From the NCBI RefSeq assembly GCF_000003605.2, contig NW_003135336.1, positions 345,248 through 392,102 of the forward strand: a DNA stretch of 46,855 nt, in the 5' to 3' direction. The notes below the pieces were generated by a model. It saw nothing but the letters and a program-made list of their open reading frames with translations. It searched no databases and was not told where the DNA came from. Positions within the stretch are counted from its first letter, which is position 1, and every line of letters starts with the position of its first letter. This document shows, piece after piece, positions 10,206-20,244 of this stretch. The position numbers and the translations under genes were made by a program. This DNA comes from Saccoglossus kowalevskii. Its lineage: Eukaryota > Hemichordata > Enteropneusta > Harrimaniidae.

Positions 10206-12199
10206 ATCACTTTGTTGACTAGGTTTTTTCTGGTATCTGATTAGCGGGGGACATTTTTTGCCTTTCATTTTCGTAGACATTTAAAAAAAGTTTATTCTGT
10301 CGTCAGATTACTTATTTTGCTTATAGGTACAGAAAAACATGTAAACGTGTCTGGCTGTCAGACGAGGCACTGAGACATTGTAGCACAAAATCACTGAATA
10401 TGCCGAAACATGGTCATTTGTTTTACTTCTTTGTTAGATTCAACACGATTAAACATGATTTTATGCGGTCAACAACTAATCTAATATAGAACATGCAACT
10501 ACACAACAACTACAACAACTGGCTGGTCGCCTACCAACTTACTCCGTTCATGGAGTAATTAGACTATGAAGATGATATTATATATCCAACATTATTTTAC
10601 TAACTTTGTAAAACTTGTCTTTATTTTAAATATCCAGAATGCGTTTTTGATTTTGGGTCAAAAATATGCTTTTTTGGGCAAAAATGGTTTAACAAAAATT
10701 AGCTTAAAAACTTCAAGTCCGTTTGTGGGAATACATTACATCACTGGATACCTTGGTATACTACTGATTCAAATGCGTCCACTCATCTCTCTAACTGCTT
10801 TCAAAGTCGCACAGCATGACCTCAAAGTTCACTCTTTTCTATGTTTGAATAATTTATATATCTATATTAATTGCGGACTTGTTATTTTTGTTCCACTCGC
10901 CGTAATAAACTGTCCGGACGCATTTTGAAGAAGGAGCACCTTGTCAATAATGTGTGAAAATTTCGAGGCAAATGGCCAGTGTTTATCAGCTATTTTAATT
11001 TAAAACCTAAGAATTCACCAAAAATAGAAGACGAGAAAAAGGCCAATTTGCATATTGAAATTGAAAGTTAACGTATAGACATAGACATTTGATGTAAAAT
11101 CGTTGAACCAGAACAACTGCTCTTGAATATATAAATCAGAAACACTCATTCGTACCAGTGTCTTGATGGGGGTCGGTAAAACACATGGCAATGCCCAGTA
11201 AATATGACGTCATCTCATGAAATATTAAACAGGGGGCGGTCCTTAGAAGGTGACCTTTTATCACGACCAAAACATCATGGCTTCTCTTCTATGTATTTTC
11301 AATAAAAAATACCGTGAAGAGTACAAAGTGGGATATTAAATGTAGTATTGAGAACCAACTCCAGGAAGCAAACGCACAATAATGAATAATCGCGTAACCC
11401 TAGAATCTAAACACGAGGCACGGAAGTTCAGCGTTTCCAATCTCATTTTTCTCACTGCAACATATTTGTTAAAAGAAATATTTGAATACTGTCGTTTTTC
11501 AAGAAGGCAATTTCTTCCGATTTTGTTACGCCACATTCAGGGATTTTCTAAGACAGTCGCAGACAATCAGCGCAAGGATGTACGTACAAAACATGCTGTT
11601 GTACTACCGGCGACGGTCGCCTGCAAGACGCCTATTCAAGAGTATAAGGTTTATTGTGACTAGCGTGAATGGCTAAGCTTCGCTTCGGCAGTGAGCTGTT
11701 ATCACTGTAAACAATGTTAAATTATTCTTCACATGCTCAGTTTATTTTTTGAGAACAATTATTTAAAAATAAAATCACTCAGTAAATCAGAAACTCTTCT
11801 TTCTACCTCTCTTTCTTTTCACACCACGCATAATGTAATGATAAAAAATAGGAAAAAAACGCTGAGGAAATATAATGTTTGGTTTGCGAGCGAGCGAGAA
11901 CTGATTTGAGAATAATTGCACATGCGCGTGATTGAATGAACTATGACCCGTACAATCTCGATTTGCATATTGTCAATCAAAGGTCCTGTTATTTGTTTAC
12001 TCATGCAAATTAGGCAATTGGACATAAACATTGCCACGTGTGAGTGTTTTTTTATTTTTAACCAGAAAATAACCAGCAATTGTAACGGTGTTCCAATAAG
12101 AATTCATCGGTCAAATTTTCACAGAATGTTCTTTAGATAAAAATCTATATAATAAACGAAACAAACAATTTTTGATTGAAATTCACAAATAAACTGCAT
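10206..12199. other. Spacer without recognised features
   Basis: This 2-kb AT-rich spacer holds a 120-codon frame at 10566-10928 (+) with a hydrophobic, low-complexity composition. It has no splice context and no family I recognise. I found no exons, tandem repeats or transposon ends. Confidence 0.5.
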
Positions 12200-13104
12200 C
12201 TCTACCCATTGCGGGGCTATAGAGTAGTGCCGTGCGTATTGCTTCTCTTTTTTAATAACACGACACCATGACTTTTTTCACGCAAGGTTGTAACTTTGTG
12301 GACGCTTTTTCGTCCGTTTTCTCAAATTGTAAATATGTTGAACATCACCAAGTGTCAGAATGTGATGTATTTTGGCATTTAGTCGCGGAGGATATGGACG
12401 ATAACGTCACTTTCATAAAACGGCACAATCTTCGTTCGTGTATTCTGGTTGGTCGGGGATATTGAATTAACTCTCAAAGTTTTTGTCAGTTTAACCTGAA
12501 ATTTTCACACTATTTTGACGCCGTCATTACCAACAAAAGAACGTCTGGGCTTTTTTTTAGTTTTGCATTCTCGGTGAATGACATCCGAAGTGTGAAATAC
12601 CGACCGGGATTCAATATACGTAAACATCCTCGAGAACCTTGTAACATAAAAACAAAACACGCTATCTAAATGCCTAAAGTGCATATTATCGAGATTCAGT
12701 TCGATATATTTTCTCGTGAGTACTTAAACCGATTAATTTGATATATAACAACCTTGAAAGACCTAAGGAGAGTTGATTGTGAAACAAAAAATTCCAGTAT
12801 TTTTGCTTGATGAAAATCATTGGCCTAAACTTGTCAAAGATATTCTCTCAAATCTCTCAGCTGATTGAGTTGACATACACGTTCAAACGTGAGCACATAA
12901 CTACAACCGGTTATGTGAACTTGCTGACAGTTAAATGTTTCATAAAAAACATCTAACTGCTTCAAAAATCGTCTGTGCACGAAGTGTCTAACAATGTGAC
13001 AAACTAATTATAGTTGCTAAAATTAAAATAACAGAAAAAAAATATATTTCTCACGAACTGCTCAACCGAATGATCTGACATTGTGTTTGTGCATTATATC
13101 ATCA

Positions 13105-13655
13105 ATACTCATAAATTAGTCATGTATTGTGCTTTTCTTTGAATTCAAACATGTGAGACAGTTTTAATTAATATTTGTTTCATAAATTGTTTTAAAAATT
13201 ATTCCACATTATTACGTGTAGATACTTTAAAAGAGGTAATTAATTGTTACAAATTATATAATTACTATGTTAAACATTAATCACGACGGAACAATAAGTG
13301 AAAAGTGGTATTGTTCTGCCTAATTTTGTGTATAAATCGAAAGTATTTCATTCAATTGTTTGTAAACATGCTGGTATTTACGTAAGAACATTTCGCGGCC
13401 ATGTGGCTCGCAATGCGGGTGTGTATTTAAGACAGCCGGCAAACATTAATCCTCCACATAATAAAGATATAACTTCACTTGCAGGTCACTAAACCAAACC
13501 ATTTGTGAAAACACGAAACACCACCGACAACTAAGTCTATGGAACTAACAATCACCCAAGTTGTATTATGTGGTAGTCCAGTACATTTATGTCATGTTTC
13601 TATGGCAACATGCGTTGCACGCACGGTAGCTATTCCAGTTGATCAAAGAAAACAA
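13105..13655. other. Extra block in left arm absent from right arm
   Basis: Around 13105 the left arm matches the right arm near 30235 (ATTATATCATCAA). Matching resumes at about 13655 (TTTGTTAATTTACAGGAGG), directly adjacent in the right arm. The intervening 550 bases are either an insertion here or a deletion there. I see no terminal repeats or coding potential. Confidence 0.45.
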
Positions 13656-14967
13656 ATTGTATTTTTTTTGTTAATTTACAGGAGGGGAGTTTCCTCTGTA
13701 GGGACCTTGGCACCCTTACATATGTCGATATCAAGGTGACACATATTGTACTTACCACGAAGAAATAAACGGCAGCATTGTGACCATTGAAAGGGACTTG
13801 AATTTGGTCGGTCTTATTGTGACAACAGGGCTGCTTAAGAAACGCAATAACAAACCTATAATCGATTCACAAGGTCAATTACGAATTACATGGAATGGAT
13901 CTATTTGCAACATTTATTTTAGATACCAGTCTAGGATAAAATTGAATATGATGCGAACCAGAATTGATATTGATAATTACTCCAGGGAGTGGATGTTTGG
14001 CTCAAAACTTTAATTACAACGGTGAATATTGCAGAGCTTTACCACTATAGAGAAGGTATTAATTGTTATCAGTCTTCCTTCTTCTATTTACACAGGGGAC
14101 GCTAGTTGGACAGAATGGACTGGTTGGACGGTATGCGTACTGCCACCAGGCACGCCCGCATGGCAGTGTGTGGCGACGCAGGAAGGAATTAGACAGTGCT
14201 CAAATCCGACAGTAGAGGGCGCTAGGTCTGACTGTGTTGGTGAGAATAAACTAACACAACTCTGTATTCCAGCTGGTAGTATATGTCCAGGTACGAGATG
14301 TTTCTCAATAACGATTTATCAACAAATATAGACTAATATAAGTTAACAGACGTGGAGATTGATGGTTGTGGTTTGGAGAATATAATAATCATGAAAAATC
14401 ATTTTCAATAACACAACACTACATGATTGTAACATTTAATATGCGATACAATTGATGTTTTCACCATGAATCGGTGTACAGACAGAATACGCACCTATAA
14501 TCACACTTACACACTACACGCAAAGTAATCGAAGTCGCAACAACGGCAGAGCGCCTCGCCACTATGAGCAAACGCTCACCTCAGTACGTCACAATGACCG
14601 GTATGCTGTGATCTGGAGACCGGTACGGGAGGGTGGATTGTGTTACAGAAACGTTACGACAGTAGCGTCAATTTCAACATATCGTTCGAGGCTTATGTCG
14701 TAGGATTCGGTTCACTTGAAAGGGAACTATGGCTGGGAAATATATAATTTTCCGTAGAAGATATTAATAACTTTTATCTCAATAATTCTTTTGTAAAAGT
14801 AGACAGCGATATCACTATTGTCGACGACTCGATAGACGATCTGCTTGTTTTCCATGTTTCACGTGTTCATCGAATTATTGTGATGGATGGTGGTTTATAT
14901 CGTTACCTGGTTTTAGACTGTGCTTATACAAACTTAAATGGGTAAATAATATTGCTGACTCCACTAG

Positions 14968-15017
14968 NNNNNNNNNNNNNNNNNNNNNNNNNNNNNNNNN
15001 NNNNNNNNNNNNNNNNN
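14968..15017. other. Assembly gap (50 N)
   Basis: A run of 50 N next to a long (AT)n tract. Fifty may be a placeholder, so the true length is unknown. Confidence 0.99.

Positions 15018-15085
<68 letters not shown>
15018..15085. repeat. (AT)n microsatellite
   Basis: About 34 AT units follow the N gap. The matching place in the right arm (about 27530-27560) has only a short AT-rich stretch, so the repeat expanded after the duplication. Confidence 0.95.
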
Positions 15086-15090
<5 letters not shown>

Positions 15091-16109
15091 TTGCGTCTTT
15101 AACCTGAATTTCCAAACAAAGTTCTCTAACTTATATTTAAATTTATTACACCTAGTAACCTAGTGAATATGAATACTTGGTCATGTCGGACGCTTGCAAG
15201 AAATATAAACACATGGTGTGTATTTCAAAATATAAATATGAATACATAGTGTATATTTTACAGTTCTTTAGTTTTTACAATATTTTAGTTTTCGAAGAAG
15301 GACAATGTAAACCAAAATTAACTTAATGTTCCCCAACTATGCTTTCCATGATTCTAATACTTTTCTGTGACATTTTTTCTCTTCACAGAAAATACTACAA
15401 TCTCTACGGGGGTAATACAGCGGTGTCGGGACAGGTATTTTTTGGACCACGTGACACAATTCATCGTATTCACTTAAAGCTACACGGATGAAACTTCGGA
15501 GCAAACCCTAAAAATCAGAGTAGTAACGTCACATTCCGTTCTTCAGCAATACTTGGTGGTACACGATACATGACTGGACATATGTGATACTATCAATATA
15601 TGGGAAATTAGTTCCACACTATACAGATAATATTATGTTTTTACACTTTGATCTATGATTGACTATATATCGGCAGTACGCAAATAATAAAAAAACGATT
15701 CACGGGAAGCACTTGTTATTTGAAGAAGCACTTGTTAACAATGAGTAAAATGTTACAAACTACAAAATTATTCGAAAATACACAACTTTTTTGGGCGAAA
15801 TGAAATATATCAGTTGCTTGAGGAAATGTTAAAGCAAACAAGTTTAGGGTCAAAAGCGAGCATCTGATCAACACCTAGAATACTAATTAAAACTAAAAAC
15901 ACAATATGAACAAATCTATACCATGAATACAGAATATGTACCAAGGCTACCTATAAGTAGCTTGGCTAAAGATCCGCCAAGCAAAGTAAGGGGCTATGTG
16001 CTCAAGGTGAGGGCAATTGAAACGAACAATTCTGTTCTGTGCTAGACTATGGCAAATATTACTTGTAGTGGATAGTAAGCAACCCACGTGTGACACATTG
16101 AATCACTGG

Positions 16110-16383
16110 AAAATATGGTAAAATGGGAAATTGTAAATTATCTGTATTCTATTGACAGTTTGCACGGTTTTTTGCTTGAAATACAGTGGGCTGTCCAGGC
16201 CATGTTTAAAATTAGTGCTTCCAGAAATATTTCAATGCAACTGATTTTTTGATAACATATTTCTATTTTTATAATTTTTTCTAATATATTTCCAGGTGAT
16301 GTAGAACCAGAAATGAAGTGTGTGACTCCTAATAAAAGAGTCTCCAAAGTCAGTGTACTTGCTTTTATGCAAGTATAAGGGGG
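16110..16383 (+). other. Possible displaced 5' exon of the Harbinger Myb-type partner
   Basis: After an acceptor-like TATTTCCAG at about 16290, an open stretch reads DVEPEMKCVTPNKRVSKVSV and then meets a stop just before the 622-bp repeat. The coiled-coil end of a Myb-type partner protein resumes beyond the LTR-like element at 19222. I infer that the element split it. No target-site duplication is clear, so this is weak. Confidence 0.3.
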
Positions 16384-17005
16384 AAATTCTCTCTCTACGG
16401 GGTTCTCCACACTGTCAGGGGGGAAATCTCGTCTCGTCTCTATATCTCGTCCCCTTGAGGTACGGGATCGGGAAAGTCACTTTAACTTTATAGTCAAATA
16501 AGGCACACACAACGAAATACGTTTCAACTCTCGTCTTAGTCGATCTTTTGGAGCACTCTATAAGACACAGCGCCCTGGGGAAAATCCCCAAGACTCTCAC
16601 AAGGCTGAACCAAGACTCGCCCAAGACTGGACTGCCTCAAGGCTCGCCCCTGGACTGGACTCTCGACTGCGTCTGTCGTGGAGTATTCGCCAAGACCAAC
16701 CCAAACTCTCTTTATTCATTTTCAAAACTCTAACCAATTACAAAACAGTAAAAAGACTCTAGGGCGTAACCTTCAATCATAAAGCCAATCACACTAAGTA
16801 CTGAATACGTCATATCTTTTGATTAATCGTTCACTACATTAATAACTATGGATACCAACTGTCAGAATCGCGACGGTTATCTTGTAATTAGTTCCAAATC
16901 ACTGAGCCAAATTCCGTCCAAAACTTCAAATAGGCCTGAACGATGACAGACATAACACAGCAATTCAGCTAATAATCAACTAATTAAGTCGGTTAACAGA
17001 TACGC
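16384..17005 (-). repeat. 622-bp direct repeat, copy 1 (3' LTR-like)
   Basis: It runs from AAATTCTCTCTCTACGGGG to TTAACAGATACGC. I count about eight differences from copy 2, two of them single-base indels in G and A runs. The minus strand carries GAATAAAGAGAG (about 16704-16715), a polyadenylation-type signal. Confidence 0.85.
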
Positions 17006-18572
17006 CATGGCACATCCTTTCACCCAAACTGAGATTGTGCCTCCTGGCATTACATGTTCATAAATCAAAGATACCGTCCTCTACTCATCGTCATACAGGT
17101 TAAATACAATACTAAGAAAAAGGATAAATCAAAAAGAGTAAAACACACTAATTAATAAACTGATTATAAAGTCTAAATACAATGGTTATAAAGTCTCAAA
17201 TATCAACGGTTATAAATCAAAAACAAGGGAAAGGCTACCAAACGACTCACTTTTTTCAAACAGTTTCGCTGAGTTAACCCGTCGCTTCACTTTCTCCGTT
17301 ACTAAGGTTACGAACTCTATATCAAAGGTCAAAAAAAAAACTAAGGCGTGGCGGTGTAACCAAGCGATCGGCCAATCGCTGCAGTCGACAGCACGATCAC
17401 GTGATTACCAGGGATGCGTCTCTCGGTTAAAGCATTGCAAAGCGGTAACTAATAAACAATGAATAAAAAGCTATTAATCAAACTCCTGTCATATACGCTT
17501 ATAAACTTCAACTGAACTCACAAGTCGTTAATCTAAACACAAGTCATACGGCGTGGAAACAGAATGCAAAGACAAATTCGCTTTCATAATACATTACTTC
17601 TCTGGCAATAAAGACGGGAAAAAGACTAAAACGATATACACTACTTACATATAAACCTGTCAATCATGAACAAAAGCTTGCGATATCAAACAATACGTAT
17701 ATAAGCGCACCAAACTCTCACCTCAAAAAGATATAAAAAAACGTTACAAAGGTGCTCTAAACTCAAAAAGCGTCGGAAGTATTCCGGAACAACACGTAAA
17801 CAAAAACAACTCTTAAAACGTCGATATCTCTGTACTCGACAAATCACAAAACTCTTAAAAAAAACTCATTGTGGCATTACTTTCCCCATCATAATCCTTA
17901 CCCATAAACTCATTAAAACTCCATAACACTTCACAAAACTCAAAACACTGTGTTGCAAATACTTGTCCACTGAGGCGCGCTTAAATCGTTATAAAGGACC
18001 TCGAACGTCACTAAATATCAGTTCAAAACAAAGATCTGGGCGCTTACATAACATACAATTCGATATCACAAAAAAACGGTAAGAAAAAACGATAGGAAAA
18101 GCAAGCAATACATTACATTACTGAGCAATAGGGTTAGGGTTCTGGAAAAGGGTTCAACGTCCTGAGTTACACAGTGTCAGTTACAGTGTCCAACCAGCGG
18201 TTCTCTAAGCAATACACAGATAACTAAAGTTCTAATCAAAGTCTATAAGCGTCTCTTCTCTTGTCGCGTTATTCCGGGTCGTTCTTTGTCATCTTCTTGT
18301 CTTTAATGTCGCTCAATTCTTAATTATTCAGTCCTATACGATACTCGTCCTTCATAAGGGGTTCAGAAGTCTTCATCTCTTCAGCGTCGTTCATCGGTGC
18401 CGTTCGGGTAAAGCCGTTAGTCGTCAAGCGCAGTTTCTGAGTCGTCTCTGCCATCGAGCCAGTTAGTTCGGTTCGCAAGAAAGACACACCTTCGCCATTC
18501 ACTTTTCTTCACAGGATGTCAATGTGCGTAAGACGCAATGCCCAGGGTTCTCACACCACGTATCATAGGGTA

Positions 18573-19194
18573 AAATTCTCTCTCTACGGGGTTCTCCACA
18601 CTGTCAGGGGGAAATCTCGTCTCGTCTCTATATCTCGTCCCCTTGAGGTACGGGATCGGGAAAGTCACTTTAACTTTATAGTCAAATAAGGCACACACAA
18701 CGAAATACGTTTCAACTCTCGTCTTGGTCGATCTTTTGGAGCACTCTATAAGACACAGCGCCCTGGGGAAAAATCCCCAAGACTCTCACAAGGCTGAACC
18801 AAGACTCGCCCAAGACTGGACTGCCTCAAGGCTCGCCCCTGGACTGGACTCTCGACTGCGTCTGTCGTGGAGTATTCGCCAAGACCAACCCAAACTCTCT
18901 TTATTCATTTTCAAAACTCTAGCCAATTACAAAACAGTAAAAAGACTCTAGGGCGTAACCTTCAATCATAAAGCCAATCACACTAAGTACTGAATACGTC
19001 ATATCTTTTGATTAATCGTTCGCTACATTAATAACTATGGATACCAACTGTCAGAATCGCGATGGTTATCTTGTAATTAGTTCCAAATCACTGAGCCAAG
19101 TTCCGTCCAAATCTTCAAATAGGCCTGAACGATGACAGACATAACACAGCAATTCAGCTAATAATCAACTAATTAAGTCGGTTAACAGATACGC
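18573..19194 (-). repeat. 622-bp direct repeat, copy 2 (5' LTR-like)
   Basis: It has the same ends and the same length as 16384-17005. The sharp loss of similarity on both outer sides and both inner sides fits paired terminal repeats of one insertion. Confidence 0.85.
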
Positions 19195-19221
19195 GAAAAC
19201 AAATTCATGACACAAGTCTGA

Positions 19222-19366
19222 AATGGAAATGACAGATAGAGAATTAAACCTGCGTAAAGAGGAGCTGGAACTGGAGCGTAAATGACTGGAACTACAGGAA
19301 AAGAGAGATGCAGATCAATCTAATGAGCGGCAAATGTTTTTGGAATTCCTTATGGGAAACAAATAG
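19222..19366 (+). pseudogene. C-terminal fragment of a Harbinger Myb/SANT-type partner protein
   Basis: It reads MTDRELNLRKEELELERK, then an in-frame stop, then LELQEKRDADQSNERQMFLE. The Glu/Leu/Arg-rich coiled coil is typical of the tail of the Myb-like DNA-binding protein that accompanies PIF/Harbinger transposases. It lies directly upstream of the transposase remnant in the same orientation. Confidence 0.4.
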
Positions 19367-19390
19367 AACGAGAGGCGAGAGGTAGTATTT

Positions 19391-20230
19391 TGCCTTGATG
19401 ATTATAGTGATGACAAGTGTAAGAAAATGTTTTTATAAGGAAGATTTATATATAATCTTTATACATATCTTGGTATACCAGAAAAAGTGGTGGGTGAAAA
19501 TAAAAGTCAAACAAATGGTATTAATGCACTATGTATGTTATTAAGGAGGTTATCCCACCCTAACCGATCGTCTGATATACAGTATACTTTTGGTAGATCT
19601 GAAAGCGGACTGAGTGTTCTCATCAAAGCTACATTAAATCATGTGTACGATAACTTTGGTCACTTGCTACGTACAATGAATGTACGCTTCATGCAAAAGG
19701 CCTACTTGGGTAGATATGCTGATGCTATTCAAAATGCCCCTTAAACAATGTGTTTGGATTTATTAATGGCACATTACGTCCAATCTGTACGCCCTTCATG
19801 TTCAACGAAATAGCTTTTCAGGGCATAAGAGATGCCATGGCATCAAATTTCAAACTATCATTTTACCCAATGGTATAATAGGAAACATGTTTGGCCCTAT
19901 TGAAGGGCGTCGACATGATTCCCATGTGTTGCGAGAATCTAGCATCCTACAACAACTTCAGAACATACCTCTATACGTAACTATGCTTTGTATGGGAATA
20001 CAGCATATCCCTTGAGACGCCAGTTACTCTGTCCATTTAGGGATGCCAAACTCACGCAACAACAACAAGAGTTCATATAGACAATGGGGGTTGAATGGGG
20101 GTTTGGAAAAATACTACTTAGTAGAGGCTCTTTTTACCAACTGCTACACATGTAGTATGGATCCCAAACTGGTACATACTTCTCTATCGAACCACCAACC
20201 ATGGACGTCTATTTGAATGCTTGAAATAAC
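19391..20230 (+). pseudogene. PIF/Harbinger (HARBI1-like) transposase remnant
   Basis: Pieces in several frames follow the HARBI1 order: YLGIPEKVVGENKSQTNG, ALCMLLRRLSHPNRSSD, FGRSESGLSVLI, VYDNFGHLL, GFINGTLRPICTP, GNMFGPIEGRRHDSHVL, YGNTAYPLRRQLLCPF and MGVEWGFGKI. The open part is 19487-19744. The first catalytic Asp of the usual GFIDGT is Asn (codon at 19765), while the RRHDS Asp and the VEW Glu remain. Several stops and frameshifts make it inactive. Terminal inverted repeats were not found. Confidence 0.8.
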
Positions 20231-20244
20231 TATAAATTTCCTCG

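Larger units (their letters stand above)
14096..15511 (+). pseudogene. Pseudogene copy of the TSP1-FReD part of gene B
   Basis: The TSP1 exon (14096-14290, 195 nt) is fully open with all six Cys and good splice sites. The first FReD exon (about 14595-14941) has lost its start and two internal blocks of about 95 and 40 bp relative to 28132-27577. The last exon (15389-15511) is 123 nt instead of 124 and shifts frame where the intact copy reads GTGCCGGGGACAGG. The EGF exon is missing: the left arm jumps at about 13955 over sequence matching about 28620-29970. No promoter, signal peptide or PAN exon was copied. The gene copy is dead as a whole, though its TSP1 exon could still be spliced. Confidence 0.85.
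12200..16105 (+). repeat. Left arm of a large inverted duplication
   Basis: It corresponds to the reverse complement of about 26455-31460. Matching landmarks run in order: the block at 12320-12400 with 31290-31340, CTCACGAACTGCTCAACC at about 13052 with about 30270, the AGGGACTTGAATTTGGTCGG block at about 13792 with about 30085, the TSP1 exon at 14096 with 28469, the last FReD exon at 15389 with 27262, and the 15800-15950 block with 26720-26880. Outer ends were judged by eye and may be off by some tens of bases. This arm is 1.1 kb shorter because of deletions. Confidence 0.8.
16384..19194 (-). mobile_element. Non-autonomous LTR-type element
   Basis: Two 622-bp direct repeats (16384-17005 and 18573-19194) enclose 1567 bp with no long ORF. 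The minus orientation is favoured by an AATAAA inside the repeat, a TGGTGTGAGAAC sequence just inside the right-hand repeat that loosely resembles a tRNA primer site, and a 60-codon frame at 18502-18320 where a gag remnant would sit. The left-hand repeat is preceded by a weak purine tract on the minus strand. The ends are not the usual TG...CA and I see no 5-bp target duplication, so a TRIM/LARD-like element is the best but not the only reading. Confidence 0.5.

Noticed and set aside
10566-10928. 120-codon plus-strand frame
   Set aside because: Low-complexity hydrophobic composition, no splice or promoter context, no recognisable domain; expected by chance in AT-rich DNA.
16415-16733. Open frames on both strands inside the 622-bp repeats
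   Set aside because: They recur in both copies but overlap each other antisense, have no domain, and sit within LTR-like sequence.
18130-18145. Telomere-like TTAGGGTTAGGG-type words (GGGTTAGGGTT)
   Set aside because: Only about two units, inside the LTR-like element; too short to mean an interstitial telomere.
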